This document shows positions 21,969 to 33,006 of a DNA stretch of 64,000 nt, piece after piece. Location of the stretch: positions 620,001-684,000 of the forward strand of contig JAHGAU010000014.1 in assembly GCA_019925105.1 (NCBI GenBank). The letters are read 5' to 3'. Source of the DNA: Niebla homalea. Taxonomy: Eukaryota > Ascomycota > Lecanoromycetes > Lecanorales > Ramalinaceae. A program made the translations under genes and the position numbers. Below the pieces are notes generated by a model. That model was not told where the DNA came from. It saw only the letters and a list, made by a program, of their open reading frames with translations, and searched no databases. Each line of letters starts with the position of its first letter. Positions within the stretch are counted from its first letter, which is position 1.

Positions 21969-24206
21969 ATGGGTCCAGGGATGGAAGATAAAGGGGCACG
22001 TATTCGAAAAGAGAACGAGGCCCATACTGTGCCAGGCACAGTCTCAAGTTCAAATGCGCCAATGTCATTCCGTCTTGCAACAGAAGCCCAGCTGAACGAA
22101 GAAGCTTTGGCAGAGGAGAAAGAATCTCACAGTGAGAAGACCTATGGCGTCCAAAGTCTTGCAGACTCAGCATCCATGATGCCCGCCGGAATTCAGAACA
22201 CCAAGCCAGCCACTGACGATGGGGATGAGAACAACGGCGGTTTCGAAAAGAGACGCTCCACTTTGAGACCCCAATCGCGACCGCGTGAGCGGATCAGTAT
22301 ATCAGACAACATGATACTTGAAGACAACACGCAAACCACAGACTCGTCACCCTTACCCCCGTTCCAAGCACCAAGCATGTCACAATCCCTTACCTCTTTA
22401 TCACTGGATTCTCAGGCACCCCTATCTTCTATACCGAGCAGTCCCAAGTCTTTCTCAAATCGTTCCTTCAGGCCTTCTGACGAGGATTCCGGCAACGAGG
22501 CTGGCAGCCAGGCCATAATATCCAGCAGCGACGAAGAAGCTAGGCCGCCGCTCGAGACCACTGATAGCGTACCACAGCTCATCATGCCAAGTATCAAGAT
22601 GCCGAGCCGGAGGCCATTCACAGATCGTGGCAAAGCTGTTGGGCGGCTGAAGATCCTTGTGGCTGGTGATTCAGGTATAGCGATGCATCTGTTTGCGAAA
22701 TCAGAATACCCTGCTGACATCCATCCAGGCGTCGGTAAAACAACGCTCATTAAGTCGATAGTACAGACATGCGAAGACATCGTACATGTCGATGCTCTAT
22801 CATCCAGCCAGCCGGTCCCGGAGAAGGCCGACAAGAGGAAAGTCAAAGGAAGACGGGCTTCCTCCAGTGGCAGATCTACCCCACCCATCACGGAGCTGTA
22901 TGCAAGCACGAAACCTTATCCAGTGTGGTGGTCCGATGTTGAAGACACGAAACTTCTGCGACGGAGGCGAGGCATGGAAGATGCGGTGCTTGAGAGGAAT
23001 CTGTGTTTCGTGGACACTCCAGGGTACAGCAGCGGTATGGCAAAAACGGAGGCTATTGATGCTGTTGTCCATTACGTTGAACAGCAGCTCAGAAGGTCCT
23101 TCGCCGCCCCCACTGGCGAGAGCGATCTTGTCGGCTTGATGAGTGGGAACGGTGGCTCACAAGTAGATGTAGTACTCTACATGATTTCTCAAGGTACCCC
23201 TTCGTCTGAGCCTGGTTTTCAATCCATAGCTGACGATCTGGTCTTAGACATCAAACACGAAGATATTGTCTTCCTCGAGCGATTGACATCGCTGACAAAC
23301 GTCATATTGCTCATCTCCAAGTCCGACACACTCTCATTCGAGGAAGCAGAAGTTCTTCGACGCTCCATCTCCCACACTCTGAGCAGATCAAAGATCCATC
23401 TATTCGAACCCCCTTCGGAGACCGCCCATCAATCGCCGTACACAGTCTGCTCTGCTCCCTCTGATGACGACGAGACCATGGACGCCAGCCTTCTCATGTC
23501 TTCAGATTACGTGCAACCTTTGATCCCGTCTGAGCTAGCGGCTCTGATCGAACAGATTCTCGACAAGACAACAGGCCCCTACCTCAGGCATCTTGCAGCC
23601 ACGAGACTTGTTCGGAACCAGGCTAGCTCGAAAGCATTGGGTTTTGCGTCCTCGTTGCCTCGCGCTGTCTCCAACCCTATGTCGCCAGCGTCGCCCACGT
23701 CGCCTTCTTCACAGGCTCTACAGCAACATGCAGGAGCTGGCATCTCACCATATTTCCAGGCCAAGATAGTAGATCACACGCAGCAGGAAGAGCGACTGGC
23801 GCACCTCCGGCTAGCGAAATGGGCTGCCGATCTCCAGAGAAGTCTGCAAAATGAACGTGCCAGATACGAAGCCCTGGCCAAAGGCGAGCGGACATTGTGG
23901 CTCAACGAGAAGTTGATTGAAAACGAAGATGCTCGACCAGCAGAAGCAGCATTGATCAAACGTTCGGACCGAAAGCATCGTCGGCGAAAGTCAGGTACAG
24001 CCCATCGGGATGGGCTGATGGATATAGGTGATCCTCTCGGTTTACTGCAATTGAGTCAGTCGATACGTCAAAGAGGTTGGGTCGCACTTCAAGTTGCCGG
24101 TGGTTTTGGCGTTCTGGGTGCTGTTGCTGTCTGGATTGTGCGGACATGGACTGTGAGAGACAATGGCAACGCAGAATGGACATGGACTTGGTGGAAGGAG
24201 GGTTGA
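21969..24206 (+). CDS. Septin-type GTPase with C-terminal membrane helix
   Basis: Exons 21969-22674, 22729-23193 and 23248-24206 encode 709 aa. A disordered Ser-rich region of about 225 residues precedes the GTPase domain. Removing the first intron restores the P-loop AGDSGVGKTTL; G3 is VDTPGYSSG and the G4-like motif is SKSD. The second intron interrupts VVLYMISQ / DIKHEDIVFLERL. Both introns are 54 nt, phase 1, with branch GCTGAC, and have no stop in frame, so an unspliced reading looks like one continuous ORF. A basic segment (KRSDRKHRRRKS) precedes a single hydrophobic helix (VALQVAGGFGVLGAVAVWIV) close to the C-terminus. This suggests a tail-anchored septin-like GTPase, not a filament-forming core septin. 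The second intron is less certain than the first. Confidence 0.85.
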   Translation: MGPGMEDKGARIRKENEAHTVPGTVSSSNAPMSFRLATEAQLNEEALAEEKESHSEKTYGVQSLADSASMMPAGIQNTKPATDDGDENNGGFEKRRSTLRPQSRPRERISISDNMILEDNTQTTDSSPLPPFQAPSMSQSLTSLSLDSQAPLSSIPSSPKSFSNRSFRPSDEDSGNEAGSQAIISSSDEEARPPLETTDSVPQLIMPSIKMPSRRPFTDRGKAVGRLKILVAGDSGIAMHLFAKSEYPADIHPGVGKTTLIKSIVQTCEDIVHVDALSSSQPVPEKADKRKVKGRRASSSGRSTPPITELYASTKPYPVWWSDVEDTKLLRRRRGMEDAVLERNLCFVDTPGYSSGMAKTEAIDAVVHYVEQQLRRSFAAPTGESDLVGLMSGNGGSQVDVVLYMISQGTPSSEPGFQSIADDLVLDIKHEDIVFLERLTSLTNVILLISKSDTLSFEEAEVLRRSISHTLSRSKIHLFEPPSETAHQSPYTVCSAPSDDDETMDASLLMSSDYVQPLIPSELAALIEQILDKTTGPYLRHLAATRLVRNQASSKALGFASSLPRAVSNPMSPASPTSPSSQALQQHAGAGISPYFQAKIVDHTQQEERLAHLRLAKWAADLQRSLQNERARYEALAKGERTLWLNEKLIENEDARPAEAALIKRSDRKHRRRKSGTAHRDGLMDIGDPLGLLQLSQSIRQRGWVALQVAGGFGVLGAVAVWIVRTWTVRDNGNAEWTWTWWKEG

Positions 24207-24699
24207 GGGATCAAGCGCTTTTGCGCGTTGCATTGCCCTTTCGAAGTGCTATACAGAGGGTATGACATGATGATGTGGCATCTGGAATCTGCCGTGGTGC
24301 ATCATCATACATTTGATATTCAGGGGTAATTTCACAGCGGCTTCACCTGCCTTTGCATAGCTTGCAGATACTATACTCCGCCTGGCACAATATAACTTAA
24401 TTCTAGATTCATGGAGCTTGCAGTACCTCAATCCGCTCTATTGATTGGTCCTTTTGATCGAAGGGTAGAGAAGCAGAGCTGAACTGCTGGAAACACATGG
24501 AAGATTCTACAGCTTTATCGCGCTAAGAGGCTAGCCCTATACTTTTTTATTACAGCTTTTCAAGCTCGAACTTTCTATTCTTTCCTCGATCTCTATACAA
24601 CTCAATCCTACAGACTTTGCTCCTTCACCGTCTACCCCCTAGAAATTGTTTGCTATCCCCAATTTGAACAGACATCATAACTCCACCCAAGACTTCAAC
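24207..24699. other. Promoter and leader region of Hsp90
   Basis: About 490 bp between the septin-like gene and Hsp90. It carries heat-shock-element-like sites (listed separately) and a C/T-rich leader from about 24,560 to the ATG. Confidence 0.6.
24490..24507 (+). promoter_or_regulatory. Gapped heat-shock element
   Basis: GAA at 24490-24492, GAA at 24500-24502 and TTC at 24505-24507 fall on a strict 5-bp grid, giving GAA-N7-GAA-N2-TTC, a known gap-type HSF1 site. It lies about 190 bp upstream of the Hsp90 ATG. A second GAAnnTTC pair occurs at 24568-24575. HSF1 control of Hsp90 is well established in fungi; the site itself is inferred. Confidence 0.5.
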
Positions 24700-26892
24700 A
24701 TGTCGGGCAAATCGGAGCAGTTCGAGTTCCAGGCCGAAATCAGTCAACTTCTCTCCCTCATCATCAACACTGTCTACTCCAACAAGGAGATTTTCTTGCG
24801 AGAAATCATTTCCAACTCCTCAGATGCCCTGGACAAGATCAGATATGAGGCACTCTCGGATCCATCAAAGCTTGATTCGAACAAAGATCTTCGGATCGAC
24901 ATCATACCAGACAAGGAAAACAAGACCCTCACCATGATAGACACCGGTATTGGCATGACCAAAGCTGTGAGTAGACCGATCCCTGTAAGATCGAACCGAG
25001 CATGTGCACTGACTGGATCATAGGATCTCGTCAACAACCTTGGAACTATTGCCCGCTCCGGCACCAAGCAATTTATGGAGGCACTCACTGCCGGTGCTGA
25101 TATCTCTATGATTGGTCAATTCGGTGTTGGTTTCTACTCCGCATACCTGGTTGCCGACAAGGTTACCGTCATCTCAAAACACAACGACGACGAGCAATAC
25201 ATTTGGGAGTCCAGCGCTGGCGGAACCTTCACCTTGACCCAGGACGAAGAGGGCCAACAGCTGGGTCGTGGCACCAAGATCATCCTACACCTCAAGGATG
25301 AGCAGACCGACTATCTAAATGAGAGCAAGATCAAGGAGGTCGTCAAGAAGCACTCCGAGTTCATCTCATACCCCATTTACCTCCATGTCCTCAAAGAGAC
25401 TGAGAAGGATGTCCCGGATGAGGACGCCGAAGAGTCCAAGGACACCGAGGAGAACGAGGACAACAAGGCGAAGATCGAGGAAGTAGACGACGAAGATGAG
25501 GAGAAGGACAAGGAGAAGAAGCCAAAGACGAAGAAGGTCAAGGAGAGCAAGATCGAGGAGGAAGAGTTGAACAAGACGAAACCCATCTGGACCCGAAACC
25601 CACAAGACATCACATCCGAGGAGTACGGTGCTTTCTACAAGTCTCTGTCGAATGATTGGGAGGACCACCTCGCGGTCAAGCATTTCTCCGTTGAGGGTCA
25701 GCTAGAGTTCCGTGCCATCCTCTTCGTGCCAAAGCGCGCCCCCTTTGATCTGTTCGAGACGAAGAAGACCAAGAACAACATCAAGCTCTATGTTCGCCGT
25801 GTCTTCATTACCGATGATGCCACCGACCTGATTCCAGAATGGTTGAGCTTCATCAAGGGCGTGGTCGATTCCGAGGACCTGCCTCTCAACCTTTCGCGTG
25901 AGACGCTACAACAGAACAAGATCATGAAGGTCATCAAAAAGAACATTGTCAAGAAGACTCTGGAGCTCTTCAATGAGATTGCCGAAGACAGGGAACAGTT
26001 CGACAAGTTCTACTCCGCCTTTAGCAAGAACATCAAGCTCGGTATTCATGAAGACTCCCAGAACCGCCAGTCACTTGCCAAGCTCCTTCGCTTCAACTCG
26101 ACCAAGTCTGGCGAGGAGACCACCTCCCTCACAGACTACATCACCCGCATGCCCGAGCACCAGAAGAACATGTACTATATCACCGGTGAAACGCTCAAGG
26201 CGGTGCAGAAGTCTCCCTTCCTCGACTCGCTCAAGGAGAAGGGCTTCGAGGTCCTCTTCCTCGTTGACCCCATTGACGAATACGCCATGACCCAGCTCAA
26301 GGAGTTCGAGGGCAAGAAGCTCGTCGACATCACCAAGGACTTCGAGCTTGAGGAGACCGAGGACGAGAAGAAACAGCGTGAGGCCGAGGAGAAGGAATAC
26401 GAATCGCTTGCCAAGTCCCTCAAGAACGTCCTGGGCGACAAGGTCGAAAAGGTTGTTGTCAGCCACAAGCTCGTCGGTTCACCTTGCGCCATCCGGACCG
26501 GTCAATTCGGCTGGTCGGCCAACATGGAGCGGATCATGAAGGCGCAAGCTCTCCGTGACACCTCCATGTCATCGTACATGTCCTCAAAGAAGACCTTTGA
26601 GATCTCGCCCAAGTCCCCCATCATCAAGGAGCTGAAGAAGAAGGTCGAGGCTGATGGTGAGAACGACCGTACCGTCAAGTCCATCACCCAGTTGCTCTTT
26701 GAGACCTCTCTCCTCGTTTCAGGCTTCACCATTGACGAGCCCGCCGGCTTCGCCGAGCGCATCCACAAGCTCGTCTCATTGGGCTTGAACGTCGATGAGG
26801 AGGCTGAGACCAGTGAGGAGAAAGCTGCCGAGGAGGAGACGGCCCCAGCGGCAGAAGGTGCAGGTGAAAGTGCCATGGAGGAGGTCGATTAG
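24700..26892 (+). CDS. hsp90: Heat shock protein 90, cytosolic
   Basis: Exons 24700-24966 and 25024-26892 encode 711 aa, with one 57-nt phase-0 intron. The N-terminal ATPase domain shows [23 protein letters not shown] just before the intron, [18 protein letters not shown] just after it, and [14 protein letters not shown] charged Glu/Lys linker (about residues 210-260) separates it from the middle domain ([25 protein letters not shown]). The C-terminal dimerisation domain ends in MEEVD, the docking site for TPR co-chaperones, which marks the cytosolic form. Length and motifs are complete. Codon use is biased to C-ending codons, as expected for a highly expressed gene. It folds kinases, receptors and other client proteins. 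Confidence 0.99.
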
Positions 26893-28564
26893 ACAGTGAA
26901 AACGCATCATCCGTGGTAGTTGGGCGTCGGGTCATTCCGCAAAACCTCATTTTCACATATCTCTGAGCATGCTTCCTGTGGTTTTCTTCTTTTGCTACTG
27001 CACAGCTTCATTGCGAAAAGAAGGATATTGCTTTCTGCTGCGGCGGATTGCCTTTTTCGCATGTAACTCACTGTAATTCATACGAGCTTTAGCTAGGTAG
27101 AAAAAGCAAGGAATGATACATCAAAAAGAATCCCCTTCCTTCTCTGATGCCTGCCGAATTTTTTAAGTCTCATCAGTGATCGCTAGACCAACGACCTTAG
27201 TCAGGATTGAGACCTCTTTCTCATCCTGCCCCGTTCGAGTAATCAGCATGTGAGTCTAGGTACAAACCCATTTACCGCCGATTGCCTTTATATCACTCAA
27301 ATCCCATACCTGCTACGCCTCGACATCTGACCGCCGTCCCAACTCCACCCCCTTCCACACTCCTTTCCACAGCGTCGCTTCCCCCAGTTCTCTCACATAC
27401 GCGCACACACACACACACTCGCACACATGCGCGCGCACACACATTTACAGCACCCAAAGTCTTCCCCCAAAACCCCCTCTCGTCCACCATCTAACCCCCT
27501 CATCTTCACCCGTGACAGATAGTGTATCCATCAATACCCTCTATCCATCTCCCAGCCAGTTTCAATTACCCCCTCCCCCATTCGTTTCCCCCCGTCCAAA
27601 AAAAAAAAAAAAACTAAAAAAATAAGAGAAAAGCAAGAACCCTCCACCTACCACTTTTTCTTCAAACCGCTCAATCCCTCCCCCCCCGCCTCGAAAAACC
27701 CTTCTTTTTCCCACGACATAACATTTTTCTCGTCCCGGCTCCAATTTTGCCTGAACGGGACTGGACGGAGCAAGCAATGAGGGTCATAAGTATCCCCCTT
27801 CCCCTTTCCCCTTCCCCCTGCCCCCATACATAGATACATATTCTTTGACACCAGAGAAAGGTCACGAGGGGATTGGTTGGATGTTGGATGCCAGTCCCTG
27901 CTTGCGCTGTGGAAAGCACGATAACGGTTGGTTGCCTGGGAGACAGGGTTCCTGCTCCGGCGTCGTCTGTGGACTTGGGGTTGGTGATGATGTGATGATG
28001 ATGATGATGGGGGGGTTGGGGGGTTTGGTTCTTCGAGGTGGGGAAAGGGGGGGGTTTAAGGGTTAGTGTGGATGTTGTGGATATTTTGTAGCACGGAATG
28101 CTGCCCCTGATTGGGCGAGCGAGGTGAGGGATTGAAGAAATGATTGTGAATATGTGGGTAGGGACAGCATCATCTTGGGGCAAAAACGATTGAACAGAGG
28201 ACAACCAGAACGTGGGAAAACCAGCGGATAGATGATGCGCGGGAGATTTGAAAGGGAGGAGTGTACAGCAACCAACAATCAGCACTCAGCAATCAGCATA
28301 TGTGGAAAGCAAATGCCTTGATGAAGCCATTTTGGATTGACGATTAAATCACATGTTACAAACAAAAACCGACCGGACCGGACCCAGAGAACTACCTATC
28401 CACGTGAAGAATCTTCTGAAAAAGGTCGATCTAGGACAACCCCCTTTGCTTGAGCCAAAGAAATCTACCATGTGTGTGTGTATGGCTGGATTGCTCAATC
28501 GACTATAGCCTTCCCCTCCACTGTTTTCCCACTCATCCCCACATCACCAAATTTTGACTTATCC
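26893..28564. other. Convergent intergenic region, simple-sequence rich
   Basis: About 1.67 kb between the 3' ends of Hsp90 and the GH72 gene. It holds a CA/CG repeat (27394-27444), an A17 run (27598-27614), long C/T-rich tracts (27,280-27,840) and ATG/GAT simple repeats near 27,985-28,005. Open frames here, including one of about 200 codons on the minus strand, are products of this low-complexity sequence. Confidence 0.55.
27394..27444. repeat. CA/CG dinucleotide repeat
   Basis: Alternating purine-pyrimidine tract with an uninterrupted CA run from about 27404, flanked by CGCG-containing segments. Such tracts can adopt Z-DNA and vary in length. Confidence 0.75.
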
Positions 28565-30031
28565 TTACAGCAGGGTGGCACCGAGGAGCGTTGAGAAGAA
28601 GACAACAGTGCAGCAGACCAATGGACCAAAATTCATCTCGGGAACAGTGAGGCTCGACGCCGCGCTGCTCGATTTGGAGCCGCTGCTGCCGCTGCTGCTG
28701 CCACCGCTGTTGGCGGAGCCGCTCGCGGTGGGCTTACCAGAGCCTGCCGAGGCAGTACCCGTCGACTCGGCACCGAGGTCCTGGGAGCCGGAGCCGCCGA
28801 GACCCTCTCCGGAACCAGCACCGCTCTTGAAGTATTGGCTGGCCTTGGGGGGCATGGCAGGAAGGCCATCACCGCTGACGAGCCATGTCGATGACTTGCC
28901 TGGGCAAGTGCTAGCGGTACCGCTGCTCTTGTAGCCTCCATCATCAGTCGGGAGAGGGGTGTTTGAGAAGGCCTGTTGGAGGGTGCCGAAGTCAGTAAGC
29001 TCGTCGGGGGAGCCACTGGAGACATCGACCAAGCCGAACTTCTCTTGTGTGCTATCTCCTTCCTTGGAATACTCATAGACCAAACCACCCGAGTAGACGG
29101 GGGTCATCTTGGAGCCATACAGGGTGGCAACCTCCTCGAATTTCCGGGTGGTCTTGGTGCAACCGTATTCGGAGAGGAAGATGGGAATGGAATAGTTGCT
29201 GAAGGCGGTGACCTTATCCCCCCAGGTGGAAGTCGTGTATGTAGAAGGATCACACCACGAGTAGTCGTTAAAGGCGAAGAAGTCGGAGCGCTCGTCATCA
29301 GTACCGCAGTTCATGTAGTGAGCCGTCTCGACACGGTTGTCATCGATATCAGCGGCGGAGTAGCCGACAGGCACTGGTCGGTATTTGCGGTTGCCAATGT
29401 ATTGCTTCATGTCACGAGTGACTGCCTTGACGTATGGTGCAGCCTTGGAGGTGTCGACGCTGTTGATGACCTCGTTGCCAGAGAAGAAGAGCAGAGTATT
29501 GCTGTACTTGACGAACAGGTCAATGGTGGCGAAAATATTCTGCAGGTAGACGTGGTTGTATGACGGTCCCGGCTTCAACTGGTTGAGGGAGTACTTCGGG
29601 GTGTTGACATCCAGGGCAAGGTAGATACCGGCCTGGGCAAGCATTGACATGCAGTCATCGTGGGATTGGCTGTTGTCCACGGTGTAAATTCGAACAGTGT
29701 TGATCTTCAGCTTTTGGAATTCAGCAATGTCACGCTTGCAAGTGTTTGTATCAGCAAGGGGGTCTTTCGCGTCAGATGAGCCCCCTGGCTGATAGTCGAC
29801 GCCACGAATGTAGAATCTGGAACTGCCGGCAAAGAAGGCTACGATGGACTGTCAGCGTTTGATTTCAAGGGAGATGCGGTCAGTCATACCATTGCCCTTG
29901 ACTGTGACTTCTGGCAGGGATGTCGCCCTGGGGGAGAGAGGGTGAAGGAAAGCAGCAGGCAAGGCGAAGCCAAGAGCTGATGAGGCATAGAGAGCCGCTG
30001 CAACCGGTGCAGAGGCGGTGATGGACTTCAT
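28565..30031 (-). CDS. GH72 beta-1,3-glucanosyltransferase, GPI-anchored
   Basis: Exons 30031-29890 and 29838-28565 (minus strand) encode 471 aa, with a 51-nt intron. An N-terminal signal peptide (VAAALYASSALGFALPAAF) is followed by the family opening GNAFFAGSSRFYIRGVDYQ. The two catalytic glutamates are visible as E170 in FFSGNEVIN (acid/base) and E271 in FLSEYGC (nucleophile). A Ser/Gly-rich stretch and a hydrophobic C-terminus (LVCCTVVFFSTLLGATLL) indicate GPI anchoring. The protein has no cysteine-rich X8/CBM43 module, so it belongs to the shorter Gel/Gas subgroup. It elongates cell-wall beta-1,3-glucan by cutting and transferring chains at the plasma membrane. Confidence 0.97.
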
Positions 30032-31106
30032 ATTGATTTGATTAATTACTTGGACGCTCGGATGGTTGAGTGAGACGTGATGGGTCGTTGTGATATGGGT
30101 TCACTCTGATTGAAAAAGGTCACACGAGGACAAAGAATTGACGAGTTTGTTTACGTCGAGAGAATGACTGCGTTGGGTTAGATTAGTAAAAGGGTAACAA
30201 AGAAGTACGGCGTCAATCACAAAACGAATGAGTGATTGAACGACACGTAAAAAAAGAAGAAACTTGATGGGGATTGAATCTGATTTCAAGTGAAGAGAGA
30301 GAAAAGGGAGAGAAGAAATCGAGGGAGAAGGAGAAGTCTTTCTAATCTCCCGCCCTTCAGGGGTTGCTTAGCGCCTCCAATGATTTGCCCAAAAGGGCCC
30401 AAATGCTTTACGCGCTAGTGCGGCACCAATCATTAAGATCAGCGGGCCAAATATATTTTTAGCGCTCGAGATCCTCACATAATTATAATTCGCAGTCAAC
30501 GTCTGCTCTTCAGCGCTGGCAAGCAAAGCAACCCGCGGGACACATGCAGCCTGCACGTTTCAGCAATCTGCAGGACGAGGGAAGTATAAGAAATGCTGTT
30601 AATCTCAACCAATATCATACTCCAAAAACGGTCAGTCGTCCCCGTCCTGCGCCATATGTAAGGCTTACGGAGCCCAACACCGCCCTTCCCCAGCGTTCCT
30701 ACGACATATTGAAAGAGTATCGGTGATCCACATGTCATACGGCTTCTGGCTCGATACGATTGGTGATGGCTTGGCAACTACCCCGGAATTGACATTATTG
30801 AGATTTGAGCACGCGTAACATCACGACTTGGCTTCTGGGCACACAAGGAAAAGGCTCGGCGTTGGAGCAAGCCAGCATGAGGACAAAAGCTCTCGAAATA
30901 ATTGGTGTTGACCAACGCACTATTTCTTTTCTCGCTTTGTCAAAGAAATCTAGCAGCAAGATGAAATCTATCTATCCCGTCTCCTTGCGCCATCATCCTG
31001 TCTATCCAAACGTCTATGGGTATATTCCGCTTCCAAAAGAAAATCAAGTCATTTCATCATAAGCCACTTTAAGGTCATCAAATCCGTCCTCTCCCTCAGA
31101 ACCAGC
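30032..31106. other. Intergenic
   Basis: About 1.07 kb. It holds the promoter of the GH72 gene on its left and the 3' flank of the Zn2Cys6 gene on its right. Purine-rich tracts occur near 30,290-30,340. Short frames show no recognisable features. Confidence 0.5.
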
Positions 31107-33006
31107 CTACGCCAAAGGATAGTAATGCATGAAGGGTGGAGTGCTGTAAGGGGTTCCAGATTCGCTCACGTTCGCGCTGACGGTTCCGCTGCTTCCACTC
31201 GTCGGCTCCGGCTTGATATACGCTTCATGTCCAACCATGGCGTTCATCCCATCCGTGACGACACTGCTGAGGCCGTTCAAGCCATTCATCCCGGTCAGGC
31301 CATTGATGCCTCCAAGAGGGCCGAATGCAGAGCCGTTGACCAGCGTGTGAGGCGCAGCTCTAAGCATCATGTCTGGCGGTAGCTGAGGGGATATCGAAGG
31401 GAGCGTATCGCGGATCTTGGCCATAATGAGCGGCAGGAAACGTGAGTCACCGCCGCGCAAGGTGGAAATTAATCGCAGCAGCTGATTCAGATATTCTTGG
31501 GGCCCAGGACCCGGCATCGGAGGATTAGGCACGCAGGCCATGACATCGACCAGGGTGCACGCCACGTCAAAGACCTTTTCAATCTGGAATCTTCCAATTA
31601 GCTCGGGCCCCCAATGGGATGTTTCCCACTCAAAACATACCAGTCCGATCCCATGTACCTCCATCGCTTGCTTGGAGAAGTGTGAAGTCACTGCCACTAG
31701 ATCCTTGGCAATCTCAATCGGAAAATGAAATGTCATTGAACTATCTGGTGAGCTGGACGAGAGGAAATTGTTGCTGATCGACAACTGCCAAACCATCGTA
31801 CGCAGCCACTGCTGCGAAGTTCGCAGATCCGCAGCCTGACTTTCCGTTGTGTCCAGGTACGGTGGAAGCGCTTGTGTGAGCTGCCCTTGTAGCTGCGCGA
31901 GCCAGTAGGTGGAGCACTCGTTTCTTGATTTGTTCCAAAGGCCAATGAAGGTGTCATCAAACGGGCGGTAGAGGTTGACCAAATGGACGAAGCCATTGAT
32001 CGAGCTGGACGGGTCTGGGTCGACAGTGGGCAATCCGATGGTGGCGTGGAGCGTCAGCGGTCGGTGCTTCTGCAATGCATATGCCCTAAGAAAGCTCATA
32101 TTAGCCAAACATGATCCTGTAGTGATGGCCCAACCAAGTCCGGTCGCGACCACAGCCGCCAGCGCACAGCAACGCACCGTTCTGTCACAAAAAGGAGCCA
32201 AAAGAGTCGCCGATTCGTTGCAGTCTCTTTGCGGTCCCCAAAAGCGTATGTACCCTCGTCTTGCATGCCCAAAATCTGTGCCAGCGCTGTTGCTTCTCGG
32301 AGGTGTACCCACGCCGTGTTGTGCTTATTGAGACCAAAGCAGCAGCCGAAAAGAAAGAATGAGGTGATGACTGTGTGTACGGTGGGATTCTCCACATAAT
32401 CGTATCCTTTTCGCACCCGGACTACCTCATCCATGAGGGCTGTCCCCATTCGAGGATTTGTGATTGCACCTGAGGGCTCTTCCATTGAAAATGGAACGTG
32501 CTGAGCAATGCCCGGTTGAATGAGCATGAAAGCGTCTAGAGCGGCCACAAGACAATAGGACTCCACAGAGTGCGCCATGCTCCCTACAAGGTGACCAACT
32601 TTGTCTCTCTGCAGAATGGGCATTGTAGGATACATGTGAGCGAAGAAGAATTCGAGACATGCTGTCGTCAACGCGGGGGCAAGCAAGCCGGGTGTGGGAG
32701 CGTATGTGGGGGAACGAGGGGGGCTTCGATATTCAGGCGGAGGATTGATGGGGTCGGATTGCCTTTCCCTGAGCTCAGATATGACCTTGGCTCTGCTGCC
32801 CTTGGGCCCCTTCTTCTGGGGGATGGCATCGTAGGTGCATGACAGTCCTGCTTGACTGCAATTGCCGCAGGGATGTTTGCTGTTGCAGCGGACCTAATCA
32901 TGATGTCAGCAGGATTACTCGAAGGATCTTGAATTGGTTGCAAAGAAGGGGGCTCAACCTTTCGTCTGTGGCAGGCGTCACATGCTCTCTTTGCCGGGAT
33001 CGACAT
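31107..33006 (-). CDS. Zn2Cys6 fungal transcription factor
   Basis: Exons 33006-32959, 32893-32178 and 32085-31107 encode 580 aa. The Zn cluster is canonical: C9, C12, C19, C25, C28 and C35 (CX2CX6CX5CX2CX6C), with the first intron cutting it between the second and third cysteines. It is followed by IPQKKGPKGSRAKVISELRE, a linker in the style of MAL-activator-type factors. The central region (LEFFFAHMYPTMPILQ, RRLFWLLFVTERAYALQKHRP) is the fungal-specific transcription factor domain, with the second intron just before AYALQ. The C-terminus has a Gly/Asn/Met-rich repeat-like stretch (INGLTGMNGLNGL). It probably controls sugar or nutrient genes, but the target is unknown and no catabolic genes lie beside it. 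Confidence 0.93.

Noticed and set aside
27671..28285. A 204-codon minus-strand frame
   Set aside because: It lies in simple-sequence, C/T- and G/A-rich DNA between two 3' ends; the peptide is low-complexity without motifs.
28976..29563. A 195-codon plus-strand frame
   Set aside because: Antisense shadow of the GH72 gene, whose catalytic motifs are on the minus strand.
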